From: an uncultured Muribaculaceae bacterium
GTDB lineage: Bacteria > Bacteroidota > Bacteroidia > Bacteroidales > Muribaculaceae
Assembly (NCBI GenBank): GCA_934661195.1
Contig: CAKUJD010000002.1
Span: 62,001-126,000, forward strand
Direction: 5' to 3'
DNA: 64,000 bases
Within the stretch, counting starts at the first letter, position 1. Each line of letters begins with the position of its first letter. Both the position numbers and the translations under genes were made by a program. The notes under the pieces are model-generated. The model worked only from the letters and a program-made list of their open reading frames with translations. It ran no database searches and was not told the DNA's origin. Of the stretch, positions 28,501-36,978 are shown in pieces.

Positions 28501-29527
28501 CTTAAGGTTTAACACCAATTTAAGTCTCAATCGTACCTTTATGGAATTGAAATTCGCGTCGGGGTTCATCCGTGCCGCGCGCTTGACTTCGTCTCAATCG
28601 TACCTTTATGGAATTGAAATCAATTTCTTGAACTGATACGTAACTTCAAAATAGGTCTCAATCGTACCTTTATGGAATTGAAATTGGCGTTGTCGTTGTG
28701 GTCGACTTTCAGCGCCACGTGTCTCAATCGTACCTTTATGGAATTGAAATCAAAAAATTGACGGCGTTATAGCGATGATTGAGGGTCTCAATCGTACCTT
28801 TATGGAATTGAAATTTCAGCTCCTTTGCCAAGGCCCCGTTGCGCAGGGGTCTCAATCGTACCTTTATGGAATTGAAATGTGGCCGTGCCGGCCGCATACG
28901 GCAAGCCGATACCGTCTCAATCGTACCTTTATGGAATTGAAATACAGCAGCATAAACAGCAGACGCAGACCGCAGCGGTCTCAATCGTACCTTTATGGAA
29001 TTGAAATCCGCGCCCGCCGACATCACCCGCATGGTCGGCAAGCGTCTCAATCGTACCTTTATGGAATTGAAATGGGCTAAGCAACCTCAAGCAATGCTAA
29101 AGCGTCTGTCTCAATCGTACCTTTATGGAATTGAAATTCGGTGTCCACTTCATCGAAACGCTCCCCGATTGCGTCTCAATCGTACCTTTATGGAATTGAA
29201 ATCAAGGCCGACGCGATGAACTGGCAGCAGTACGCCCGGTCTCAATCGTACCTTTATGGAATTGAAATTCAACTAACAATAATGGCAAAGGATATGCTTT
29301 GCGTCTCAATCGTACCTTTATGGAATTGAAATATGTTAAGTCTATTAAAAAAACATTGTGAGGCTTGTCTCAATCGTACCTTTATGGAATTGAAATCCGC
29401 CAACTTGGGCATTTTCGGCTGTTCCCTCTCTGCGTCTCAATCGCACCTTTATGGAATTGAAATAGGTCGAGGAAGGCGGTCTTCAGCTTGCCGCCCCGGC
29501 TCAATCGCACCTTTATGGGATTGAAGT
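25585..29527 (+). CRISPR. CRISPR array, 61 repeats and 60 spacers
   Basis: The 30-bp repeat starts GTCTCAATCGTACC and ends GGAATTGAAAT; short inverted arms TCAAT and ATTGA can pair. Reading through, repeats 1-59 look identical. Repeat 60 (29434-29463) has one T-to-C change, and repeat 61 (29498-29527) has four differences, so 29527 is the leader-distal end. Spacers are 34-39 nt, most 34-37. The crRNA handle would be ATTGAAAT, as in type I-B. Spacers 22 and 37 share 34 nt, and spacers 15 and 38 overlap by 15 nt (see findings). Many spacers read as protein-coding fragments in one frame, consistent with phage or plasmid origin; no source can be assigned here. Confidence 0.98.
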
Positions 29528-29539
29528 GATTTTTGGGGA

Positions 29540-30064
29540 CTACAGCTTGTGCATGTGGTAGCCGAGGCGCTTCAGTTCCATGGCCATGCCCATCAGATAC
29601 AGCTGCTTGAGGCAGGCAGCATAGGCCTTGAACGCCTCTTGCGTGCCAGGTTCGGCCTTGCTGTGCAGCAGTGCAGACAGAGCGCGTCCTGCGCATTCGG
29701 CCACAATGTGGCTCAACGTGCCGCGCTCTTGTTCGCCAAGCCCCAGCACGTCTTCCATCACATGGTCGTCAAGGCAGTCATATCCGCGGGCGTCGCGCAG
29801 TTGCTGATACAGGTCGCTGCATCCGCAGTATCGCTGCCAGTCGGTGTCCCACATGTGGGCAATGGCCATGCCCACAAACATCATCCACCCCAGCGAGGCT
29901 GTTGGAAACTCGTTAAACTCCCTTATGCCATCGGGCAGATAGGCCATCGCGGTCTCCTCCCATTTCTGCTCCACATCGGGGCATTCGGGCAGATGCTTGT
30001 CCACCATGTCATGCGCCAGCAAGTATTCATGCAGGTCGCGCCCTACAATCATTCCTATACTCAT
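29540..30064 (-). CDS. conserved-looking hypothetical protein next to the array end
   Basis: A 174-residue protein of unknown function starting MSIGMIVGRDLHEYLLAH; an extension to 30112 is possible but lacks support. It is mostly helical, with aromatic/Met-rich GWMMFVGMAIAHMWDTDW in the middle and Cys-containing QRYCGCSDLYQQLRDARGYDCLDD after it. No signal peptide, no known motif. GC content is host-like. It converges on the array, its stop being 12 nt past the last repeat. No evidence links it to CRISPR function beyond location. Confidence 0.7.
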   Translation of the reverse strand: MSIGMIVGRDLHEYLLAHDMVDKHLPECPDVEQKWEETAMAYLPDGIREFNEFPTASLGWMMFVGMAIAHMWDTDWQRYCGCSDLYQQLRDARGYDCLDDHVMEDVLGLGEQERGTLSHIVAECAGRALSALLHSKAEPGTQEAFKAYAACLKQLYLMGMAMELKRLGYHMHKL

Positions 30065-30485
30065 ATTTCGAAAAAAATAAAACAACTGCGGCCGCACATT
30101 GCCGCCGCCCATGCAAAGTTACCCACAAAATTCCACTCATCCACAATTTGTCCATGAAAACATGTGGCGGCACTTCCTCTTATGGTTTATGGGCTGCAGC
30201 GGCCTATTGTGAAACAACAACTCCCGAACAGGGGTCACTTCTGGGCCGGCCCAATTCCGACCAATATCCACCTGAACGGGAGCCTTCTGTCGACAGTTGA
30301 AGTGCATCGTCAAGCGGAACTTTAACAACTCCTTCCGCAAACCCATAAGGCTGATGGGGTGACTTTACCATCAAACGATGCATCCACTATTCCACTTGCA
30401 AAAATACTTGCATTGTTTGAATAAGTCAAGCATTCCGATGCTTTATTCTCCGCTTTCCAATCGTGAGAATTAAATGGCGTTTAGT

Positions 30486-30518
30486 TTTGGTGATGTGCCG
30501 ATGTTTTTTATACCTTTG
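30486..30518 (+). promoter_or_regulatory. distal promoter of the 417-residue gene
   Basis: TTTG (30486-30489), 21-nt spacer, TACCTTTG (30511-30518); the leader would be about 168 nt. Confidence 0.6.
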
Positions 30519-30626
30519 CATTCAGAGTAGGCTCACATGTAGACACACACGCATCTTTTTCAGTCTGTGCGAATGGAAAACACAATGATTTACCCCGCTA
30601 GGCTTTTATGTGGGTGGCCTGAAAAA

Positions 30627-30656
30627 TTTGAGCCCTGAAGCAAATCGCTAATATTG
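30627..30656 (+). promoter_or_regulatory. proximal promoter of the 417-residue gene
   Basis: TTTG (30627-30630), 18-nt spacer, TAATATTG (30649-30656, one mismatch to TAnnTTTG); the leader would be about 31 nt. Confidence 0.5.
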
Positions 30657-30690
30657 CACCACAAAGTTTACCTGCAAAAAAAGAAGATTT

Positions 30691-31944
30691 ATGAAACAAC
30701 GACCCTATCTGCGCATAATGCCCGACATCGACTCTTTGTATGACGACTGTGAGGGCTACAGTTATGATGCATACGACGACACGATATACAACAGCAAGCC
30801 AGAGCTTGGCCCGCTTTTTAGCATAGTGGTGCCAGGCCTATATGAATGGCAAATGCAGTATGTAAATGAAACTGACTTTGCCGACACGGTGACAAATCCA
30901 GACTTTGACTGGGCGACGTGGCATTACGAGGGTCTGTGCTTTGCCAAAGCCATTTGGGAACAACTGCCCAGATGCTACCACCTGTACTATGCCCCGCCAT
31001 ACGAAGACAGAAGCGGAACCCTTGAAGGTGAGTTTGAAATAGATGAACACGTTGATGACGTGATAGAGCGCCTTCGCCCAATGGCCAGTAAGAGCGCTAA
31101 TGAGTTTGCTGTGCACAACAACGTCGGTTACGACATCGAGCGGGAGGATGACCATTTGGAAGTGTCGTTCAATGTTGGCCGCTCGGCACTAAAAGTATCA
31201 GTGTCATTCAACAGAATGACGGCGTTGCGCCATTGGCTGAACGACATAATTGATGCGGCTGCTCCAGTTTGCTCTGTGCAAATTGCTGACTATGAATTTC
31301 ACTTTGCTCGACAGACGGTAGGGCAACACACTGAAATGGGGCGGTTTTGGATTTCTGAGCGGTTGGCGTATGACATTAAACATGATGCATATGTCAACAC
31401 CGTAGAGTTTGTGCGCGGGCTGTATCTTTCGTTTATGACCGAATTGGGGTTTCACATATATCATGGCATAAGCGACTATCCTTGTGGCGAAGAGAGGGCT
31501 GCGGTGTGGAAGCCATACAATGACTTGAAGTCGCGAAAAATCGAGGCCTTCATCTATGGCCTGCCGCCGCGCGACGACGACAAAGTCCCTTTGGTGGACG
31601 AGACGTTTGTCATGTTCCCAGATTATGGCGGTTGCATATTTTGGGACACTATGGGCATAGGCAGCGGCGATTATGATTGCGTATATTCCGACTTTGGAGA
31701 TTTTAAATTGAATGTCCCTGGCCTGGAAAAGTGGTCGGAGTTTTACGACAATCCTGATCCAAACCAAACGTACAAAGAGTGGTGGCTCGAAGGGTGGCGG
31801 TTGGCCAAAGAAGTGCGCAAGCAGATGCCAGACAACATCGACATCTATTATATGTGCTTTGACCCTAAGCAGCCAGGCAGATTGCTTGGCTACGGCTGCC
31901 GCTTGCCCAGTCTCATAGTGCCAAGCACTAACGGCGGCTCATAG
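30691..31944 (+). CDS. unknown protein with an internal duplication
   Basis: A 417-residue, acidic, aromatic-rich cytoplasmic protein of unknown function. A unit near residues 40-95 (VPGLYEWQMQYVNETD, then WHYEGLCFAKAIWEQLP and YHLYY) is repeated near residues 345-400 (VPGLEKWSEFYDNPDP, WWLEGWRLAKEVRKQMP, IDIYYM). The middle part carries beta-rich sequence with VSFNVGRSALKVSVSF. No signal peptide or catalytic motif is visible. Base composition is more AT-rich than the housekeeping genes to the right, and the gene stands alone, which together suggest an accessory gene. Immunity-type proteins can have this look, but nothing proves that. Confidence 0.72.
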   Translation: MKQRPYLRIMPDIDSLYDDCEGYSYDAYDDTIYNSKPELGPLFSIVVPGLYEWQMQYVNETDFADTVTNPDFDWATWHYEGLCFAKAIWEQLPRCYHLYYAPPYEDRSGTLEGEFEIDEHVDDVIERLRPMASKSANEFAVHNNVGYDIEREDDHLEVSFNVGRSALKVSVSFNRMTALRHWLNDIIDAAAPVCSVQIADYEFHFARQTVGQHTEMGRFWISERLAYDIKHDAYVNTVEFVRGLYLSFMTELGFHIYHGISDYPCGEERAAVWKPYNDLKSRKIEAFIYGLPPRDDDKVPLVDETFVMFPDYGGCIFWDTMGIGSGDYDCVYSDFGDFKLNVPGLEKWSEFYDNPDPNQTYKEWWLEGWRLAKEVRKQMPDNIDIYYMCFDPKQPGRLLGYGCRLPSLIVPSTNGGS

Positions 31945-32029
31945 CCGGCAGAAACTCCTTTGAGCGGCAACCGATGCGGGTTTGTGCATTTTGTGGGGGT
32001 GTGGGCGTGGCCGTTTGTGGCTTTTTTAT

Positions 32030-32037
32030 TAACTTTG
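32030..32037 (+). promoter_or_regulatory. -7 box of pheS
   Basis: TAACTTTG, 25 nt before the ATG. No good TTTG at the right distance upstream. Confidence 0.55.
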
Positions 32038-32062
32038 CGCTCAAATAGTTAATCAAGTAATT

Positions 32063-33100
32063 ATGCTGTTAGAGAAAATAGAGGCCATTAAGGCACAAAT
32101 CAATGAGCTGAAGGCTCAAAATGAGGAAGAGCTTGAGGCGTTGAGAATAAAATATCTGAGCAAAAAGGGCGAAATCACCGCCTTGTTCAACGACTTCCGC
32201 ACTGTGGCACCCGAACAGAAGCGCGAGTTCGGCCAGCGCCTGAACGAGCTTAAAAACCTTGCTTCGGAGAAGATAAGCGCCCTCAAAGAGGAGTTCAAGG
32301 CCAAGGAGAAAGAAGCCAACAAAATCGACATCACGCGTCCGGCCACACCCGAGGTGCTGGGCACGCGCCACCCCATATCGCTTGTGCGCAAGCAGATTAT
32401 CGACATCTTCTCGCACCTTGGCTTCACACTTGCCGAGGGTCCCGAAATCGAGGACGACTGGCACGTGTTCTCGTCGCTTAACTTTGCGGCCGACCACCCT
32501 GCGCGCGACATGCAGGACACATTCTTCATTGAGCACGACCCCAACGATGTGGCCAAAAACATCTTGCTGCGCTCGCACACCAGCAACGACCAGTCGCGCA
32601 TTATGGAGACTACGCAGCCGCCCATCCGCGTGATTTGCCCGGGCCGCGTGTATCGCAACGAGGCCATATCGGCGCGCGCCCACTGCTTCTTCCACCAGGT
32701 TGAGGCTCTGTATGTGGACCGCAACGTGACGTTTGCCGACCTCAAGCAGGTGCTGCTGCACTTTGCCAAAGAGATGTTCGGCCCCGACACCAAAATCCGC
32801 CTACGCCCGTCATATTTCCCATTCACCGAGCCCAGTGCCGAAATGGACATCTCGTGCCACCTGTGCGGCGGCAAGGGCTGCGGCTTCTGCAAGCACACTG
32901 GCTGGGTCGAGATTTTGGGCTGCGGCATGGTTGACCCCAACGTGCTTGAGGCCAATGGCATCGACAGTACCAAGTACACCGGCTTTGCATTGGGCATGGG
33001 CATTGAGCGCATCACCAACCTCAAATATATGGTGAAGGACCTGCGTATGTTCTCGGAAAACGATGTGCGCTTCCTCGACGAGTTCAAGACGGCCCATTAA
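32063..33100 (+). CDS. pheS: phenylalanine--tRNA ligase alpha subunit
   Basis: A 345-residue PheS; the alpha subunit carries the class II catalytic core of the alpha2beta2 enzyme. An N-terminal coiled coil (residues 1-90) binds tRNA. Motif 1 lies in HPISLVRKQIIDIFSHLGF, motif 2 in FFHQVEALYVDRNVTFADLK, and motif 3 in GFALGMGIERITNLKY. Residues near 270 carry the extra CHLCGGKGCGFCKHTGW cysteines. pheT is not adjacent, which is common in Bacteroidetes. A branched hairpin follows. Confidence 0.97.
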   Translation: MLLEKIEAIKAQINELKAQNEEELEALRIKYLSKKGEITALFNDFRTVAPEQKREFGQRLNELKNLASEKISALKEEFKAKEKEANKIDITRPATPEVLGTRHPISLVRKQIIDIFSHLGFTLAEGPEIEDDWHVFSSLNFAADHPARDMQDTFFIEHDPNDVAKNILLRSHTSNDQSRIMETTQPPIRVICPGRVYRNEAISARAHCFFHQVEALYVDRNVTFADLKQVLLHFAKEMFGPDTKIRLRPSYFPFTEPSAEMDISCHLCGGKGCGFCKHTGWVEILGCGMVDPNVLEANGIDSTKYTGFALGMGIERITNLKYMVKDLRMFSENDVRFLDEFKTAH

Positions 33101-33140
33101 GCCTTTTCGCCTAAGGCAACAATACAGACAAACGCATTGT

Positions 33141-33222
33141 GCCGAAGCGATGCCTGCCGCGCAGGCCCGTGGTGACTACCACCATCAGGGCTGTGAGTGG
33201 TGGGCATCGCTTCGGCTTTATA
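33141..33222 (+). terminator. large branched hairpin after pheS
   Basis: A perfect 14-bp stem (GCCGAAGCGATGCC, 33141-33154, with GGCATCGCTTCGGC, 33203-33216) encloses 48 nt that can fold into further hairpins (CCTGC..GCAGG and GTGGT..ACCAC). TTTATATT follows. Probably the pheS terminator; the enclosed branches are unusual. Confidence 0.55.
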
Positions 33223-33240
33223 TTAAGACTCTTATAGCTT

Positions 33241-33873
33241 ATGACTGTTAAGGAGCGCTATAGCGCAATTCTTGGGCACTTCCGCCAGCTGATGCCCAAC
33301 CCCGACACCGAGCTGCACTACGGCAACCCGTTTCAGCTGCTGGTGGCGGTTATGCTTTCGGCCCAATGCACCGACAAGCGGGTCAACATGGTCACTCCAG
33401 CCCTGTTTGCCGCCTACCCCACGCCTCAGAGCATGGCCGCAGCCTCGGTCGACGACTTGCTGAGCCTTATGGGCAGCGTGTCGTATCCCAACAGCAAGGC
33501 GCGCCATCTGCTGGGTATGGCGCAGATGCTGTGCAGCGACTTTGGCGACCAGGTGCCCGACTCCATGGAGCAACTCACGAGGCTGCCCGGTGTAGGCCGC
33601 AAGACGGCCAATGTGGTGCTTGGCGCTGTGTTTGGCAAGGCCACAATAGCTGTTGACACCCATGTGTTTCGTGTGGCCAACCGCACCGGCCTTGCCTTGG
33701 GCAAAACCCCGCTTGAGGTGGAGCAGAAGCTCACCAGCCACATTCCAGCCGCCGACCGCTATCATGCCCACCACTGGCTGCTGCTGCACGGCCGCTATGT
33801 GTGCAAGGCACAGAAGCCCGACTGCCTCAACTGCACCATCAAGCAGTGGTGTCGCAGCTATGGCAAGGTGTAA
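33241..33873 (+). CDS. nth: endonuclease III
   Basis: A 210-residue base-excision repair glycosylase/AP lyase for oxidised pyrimidines. The helix-hairpin-helix LPGVGRKTANVVLGAVFG holds catalytic Lys121, and catalytic Asp139 is in VDTHVFRVANR. The 4Fe-4S ligands are Cys188, Cys195, Cys198 and Cys204 with the family spacing C-X6-C-X2-C-X5-C. Full length. Separate unit after pheS. Confidence 0.97.
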   Translation: MTVKERYSAILGHFRQLMPNPDTELHYGNPFQLLVAVMLSAQCTDKRVNMVTPALFAAYPTPQSMAAASVDDLLSLMGSVSYPNSKARHLLGMAQMLCSDFGDQVPDSMEQLTRLPGVGRKTANVVLGAVFGKATIAVDTHVFRVANRTGLALGKTPLEVEQKLTSHIPAADRYHAHHWLLLHGRYVCKAQKPDCLNCTIKQWCRSYGKV

Positions 33874-34316
33874 GGTTGAAAGACGAAAGTTTTAAGTTGG
33901 AGGTTGAGAATTGCTTTGTGGTAGTATGCCGCGTCTGCCGCAGTTTACTGTTAATCACTTAATTATGCATAAATAATTACAGCCAATGTGGGTTGTTTGG
34001 CGTTATTTAGCTTTCGCGCTGTAGTAGGGCTACGCCCGTCGGACGCGGCATGCCGCGTCCCTACACTTAATGGCTGATTTTGTGCGTTTTAGTGTGACAT
34101 TGTGCTTTTGGACTTTGGCAGCAGCAATGCCACAATCCATGCTGTTTTGCGGCAAATAATACAAAAATCAGTGCTCTCGGCATGTCGTGTCCACGCATAT
34201 TATTGATTGCTGCGCACTTACAATAGCAACAGGCCTGCAGAGCGTTCCTCAGCGCTATTCCAGTTGCCATCGGTAACTGCGCAAAAGTTGTTTATTAATT
34301 TTATTTGTTCGACGAT
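33874..34316. other. intergenic region with palindromic repeat copy 3
   Basis: No gene is supported in these 443 nt. They start with a GTTGAAAG/AAGTTGGAGG-like stretch, hold a possible decayed palindrome (TATGCCGCGTC near 33930) and the intact copy 3 at 34041-34060. Confidence 0.65.
34041..34060 (-). repeat. palindromic intergenic repeat, copy 3
   Basis: GGACGCGGCATGCCGCGTCC, preceded by GTAGGGCTACGCCCGTC and followed by CTACAC: the flanks of copy 1 in inverted orientation. Confidence 0.85.
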
Positions 34317-35153
34317 ATGATAAAATCACACGCAAAACCCAAGAAGGGGCAGGCGCTGCTCTATGTGGCGCTGCTTGTGCTGGTGTGCGCCTCGATGCTG
34401 GCGCTGCGTCACTGCCAAGGCCAGCCAGCCACACCGGTTGCTGCCACGGGCAAGGCCAGCGGGGGCGACACCATCGATGTGGCCATCGAGTATTCGCCCA
34501 CCACGTGCTACACCTACGCCGACACGCTTGGCGGCTTCGACTACGACCTGATGCGCCTCATTTCGTCACAGGCCCGCCGCCCAGTGAAGTTTCACACCAT
34601 TGTTGCCCTTGATGCGGCTTTAAGCGGACTCGACTCCGGACTCTACGATGTGGTGGTGGCGCAGTTTCCGCTCACGCGCTCGCGCAAGGGCAAATACCTG
34701 TTTACCGATGCCGTGTATGTCGACAATCAGGTGCTTGTGCAGCGCCGCCTGCCGGGCGGCGGGCTTGCGGTGCGCTCGCAGCTCGACCTTGCGGGCGACA
34801 CTGTGATGATAGTGGCTGGCTCGCCCATGGCCGAGCGCATAGCCAGCCTCAGCCGCGAGATAGGCGACACCATCCACACCGTGGCCGAGCGCGAGTATGG
34901 CCCCGAGCAACTGGTGATGATGGTGGCCGCTGGCGAGGTGCGCTATGCGGTGGTCAACCGCGCAATAGCCGTGGCCATGGCAGCCCGCGTCAAGGGCATC
35001 GATGCCTCGGTGCCAATCAGCATGACGCAGTTCCAGTCGTGGATTTTGCGCAAAGACGAGGGCTCCCTGCGCGACATCCTCAACTCTTGGCTGCGCGCCG
35101 CCAAGTCGGGCGGTGCCTATGGCGCCCTGCACAAGCGCTACTTTGCCCAGTGA
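34317..35153 (+). CDS. extracytoplasmic solute-binding (SBP_bac_3-like) protein
   Basis: A 278-residue protein. The ATG at 34317 is preferred to a TTG four codons earlier. Residues 12-35 form a hydrophobic anchor or signal (ALLYVALLVLVCASMLAL), so it is membrane-tethered or exported. The rest is one periplasmic amino acid-binding-type domain: IDVAIEYSPTTCYTY, GFDYDLMRLIS, GLYDVVVAQFPLTRSRKGKYLFTDAVY. No transport permease or lytic transglycosylase domain is nearby; in Bacteroidetes such lone domains are often MltF-related. Ligand unknown. Confidence 0.82.
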   Translation: MIKSHAKPKKGQALLYVALLVLVCASMLALRHCQGQPATPVAATGKASGGDTIDVAIEYSPTTCYTYADTLGGFDYDLMRLISSQARRPVKFHTIVALDAALSGLDSGLYDVVVAQFPLTRSRKGKYLFTDAVYVDNQVLVQRRLPGGGLAVRSQLDLAGDTVMIVAGSPMAERIASLSREIGDTIHTVAEREYGPEQLVMMVAAGEVRYAVVNRAIAVAMAARVKGIDASVPISMTQFQSWILRKDEGSLRDILNSWLRAAKSGGAYGALHKRYFAQ

Positions 35154-35174
35154 TACCCTACGCCTCCCCCGCAA

Positions 35175-35230
35175 AATAATCCGGCAAGCAGCATAATGTG
35201 AGTATGCAGCTTGCCGGATTATTACTCTTT
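35175..35230. terminator. bidirectional terminator
   Basis: A 15-bp stem (35175-35189 with 35209-35223) continues inward through GCATA..TATGC; T-rich sequence follows on the right and A-rich on the left. It serves the convergent solute-binding and ligase genes. Confidence 0.85.
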
Positions 35231-35253
35231 TTCGCGTTTGCGCACGCGTTCGT

Positions 35254-36906
35254 TTAGTGCTGGTATAGGTAGCGTTTGATGGAGCGCTTTGGCGTTTTTT
35301 CAAACTCCTCGTCGAGAATCTTAACTGCGGCTATCTGCGAGTAGCCGGGCAGGTCTTTGTTGAGTCCTTTCACCTCTTGCTCAATCATCTGTCCCAAGCC
35401 GCTCAGATCCACGCCGTCGGCCTTGGCGCTGTCGAAGTCGGGATACACAAGCGCCTTCAGGCGGTGGCTGTCATCGTCCACCACAAGGCTCTCGTTCACG
35501 TAGGGCAGATTGTTGATTTGCTGCTCGATCTCTTCGGGATATATGTTTTGCCCCGACGGGCCAAGAATCATGTTTTTGCTGCGTCCGCGCAGATATATGA
35601 AGCCGTCGGCATCGATTGTGGCCAGGTCGCCTGTGTTCATCCAGCCGTCGCGCATCACCTCGGCCGTGGCCTTCTCATTCTTGTAGTAGCCGAGCATCAC
35701 GTTGTCGCCGCGCACCCACAGCTCACCGGGCACGTTTTGCGGATCGGGCGAGTCGACGCGCACCTCCATGCGATCCACCACGCGGCCGCACGAGCCTATG
35801 CGGCTGTCCTGCCAGCGCACATAGCTGATGAGCGGCGCGCACTCGGTCATGCCATAACCCTCGGTCACGGGGAAGTGGATGCGGTGCAGGAATTGTGCCA
35901 CATCGCGGTTAAATGCCGCTCCGCCCACTATGAGCTCGCGCAGGTTGCCGCCAAACGAGGCATACAGCTTGTCGTTGACCTTGGCCAGCAGTTTGTTGTC
36001 AACAAACGGCAGGTGCAGCAGCAGGCGCATAAGCGGCTTGTCGAGCACGGGGAACACGCGCTTCTTTATAATTTTCTCTATCACCAGCGGCACGGTGATG
36101 ATGAGCTTGGGGTGAACCTTGTTGAAGGCGTCGAGTATCACCTTGGGCGATGGCACGCGGGTGAGGAAATACACGTGGCAGCCGCGCACAAAGGGATGCA
36201 GCATTTCAATCACCAGGCCAAACATGTGGGCCAGCGGCAGCATCGATATCATGGCGTCGGTGCGGTTGAAGAACGGTATGTTTTCGAGCGCGAACTGCAG
36301 GTTGGACTCAATGGCGCGGTAGGGCACCATCACGCCCTTGGAAAATCCCATCGACCCAGACGTGTAGTTGATAAGCGCAAGGTCGTCGGGCTTTGTGCCG
36401 GGATAGTGCACATCGCTTGCCGTGAACCGCTCGGGATAGCGGCGGCCAAACAGCTCGTTGAGGTGGGCGCGGGCCTCGGTCAGCTGCTGGCTGCGCGACA
36501 GCAGCAGGCTGTAGTCGTCGAGGTTGAGCACCCCGGTTAGTCCTTTCATCTCGGCCGGGTCGAGGTTCTCCCAAATCGACGGGTCCACAAACAGCAGCTT
36601 GGCGTCGCTGTGGCCCACCAAGTAGTGCAGGTTGTCGGCCTTGAACTCGTGCAGCAGCGGCACAGGCACTGCCCCATAGGTTACCGAGCCAAGGAATGCC
36701 ACCGCCCACTGGGCGCAGTTTTTGCCACACAGTGCAATTTTGTCGCCTGGCTTGATGCCGGCCTCGCCGAGCAGTATGTGCAGCTTCTCGATTTTGCGCG
36801 CAATGTCAGCATACTGGAATGAGTTGCCGTTGAAGTCGGTCAGCGCCAGCTCGTTCCAGTTCTGCCTTATGGCGTTCTCTATGTATTTGTTTAGTGATGT
36901 TCTCAT
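35254..36906 (-). CDS. long-chain fatty acid--CoA ligase (AMP-forming)
   Basis: A 550-residue acyl-activating enzyme that makes acyl-CoA from fatty acid, ATP and CoA. Signatures: the P-loop YTSGSMGFSKGVMV, GYGMTECAPLIS, GELWVRGDNVMLGYY, TGDLATIDADGFIYLRGR, and the C-terminal lysine in FEKTPKRSIKRYLY. Typical length. Monocistronic, with a terminator shared with the convergent gene. Confidence 0.92.
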   Translation of the reverse strand: MRTSLNKYIENAIRQNWNELALTDFNGNSFQYADIARKIEKLHILLGEAGIKPGDKIALCGKNCAQWAVAFLGSVTYGAVPVPLLHEFKADNLHYLVGHSDAKLLFVDPSIWENLDPAEMKGLTGVLNLDDYSLLLSRSQQLTEARAHLNELFGRRYPERFTASDVHYPGTKPDDLALINYTSGSMGFSKGVMVPYRAIESNLQFALENIPFFNRTDAMISMLPLAHMFGLVIEMLHPFVRGCHVYFLTRVPSPKVILDAFNKVHPKLIITVPLVIEKIIKKRVFPVLDKPLMRLLLHLPFVDNKLLAKVNDKLYASFGGNLRELIVGGAAFNRDVAQFLHRIHFPVTEGYGMTECAPLISYVRWQDSRIGSCGRVVDRMEVRVDSPDPQNVPGELWVRGDNVMLGYYKNEKATAEVMRDGWMNTGDLATIDADGFIYLRGRSKNMILGPSGQNIYPEEIEQQINNLPYVNESLVVDDDSHRLKALVYPDFDSAKADGVDLSGLGQMIEQEVKGLNKDLPGYSQIAAVKILDEEFEKTPKRSIKRYLYQH

Positions 36907-36946
36907 CAGTCTGTCCTCGTTTGTATGCTTGAAAGAAATAGTGGTG

Positions 36947-36978
36947 CAAATTTACTCATTATGCGGCAAATGGTCAAG
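36947..36978 (-). promoter_or_regulatory. promoter of the acyl-CoA ligase gene
   Basis: Minus strand: CTTG (36975-36978), 20-nt spacer, TAAATTTG (36947-36954). Confidence 0.6.

Larger units (their letters stand above)
30065..30690. other. intergenic region before the 417-residue gene
   Basis: No gene is supported. A 69-codon minus-strand frame (30137-30346) has no recognisable content. The right half is AT-rich and carries two candidate promoters for the next gene. Confidence 0.5.

Noticed and set aside
28354..28523. Small palindromes inside spacers 43 (GACTCC..GGAGTC) and 45 (AAACCTTAAGGTTT)
   Set aside because: Likely come from the captured foreign DNA and are not array features.
26269..28977. 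An 11-nt match between spacers 11 and 52 (AGCAGACGCAG)
   Set aside because: Too short and low in complexity to be significant among 60 spacers.
25585..29527. Many open frames of 60-100 codons inside the array with repeated SYLYGIE or FNSIKVRLR peptides
   Set aside because: They are translations of the CRISPR repeats themselves, not genes.
30137..30346. A 69-codon minus-strand frame before the 417-residue gene
   Set aside because: No motif, no promoter, no ribosome-site support; possibly decayed sequence.
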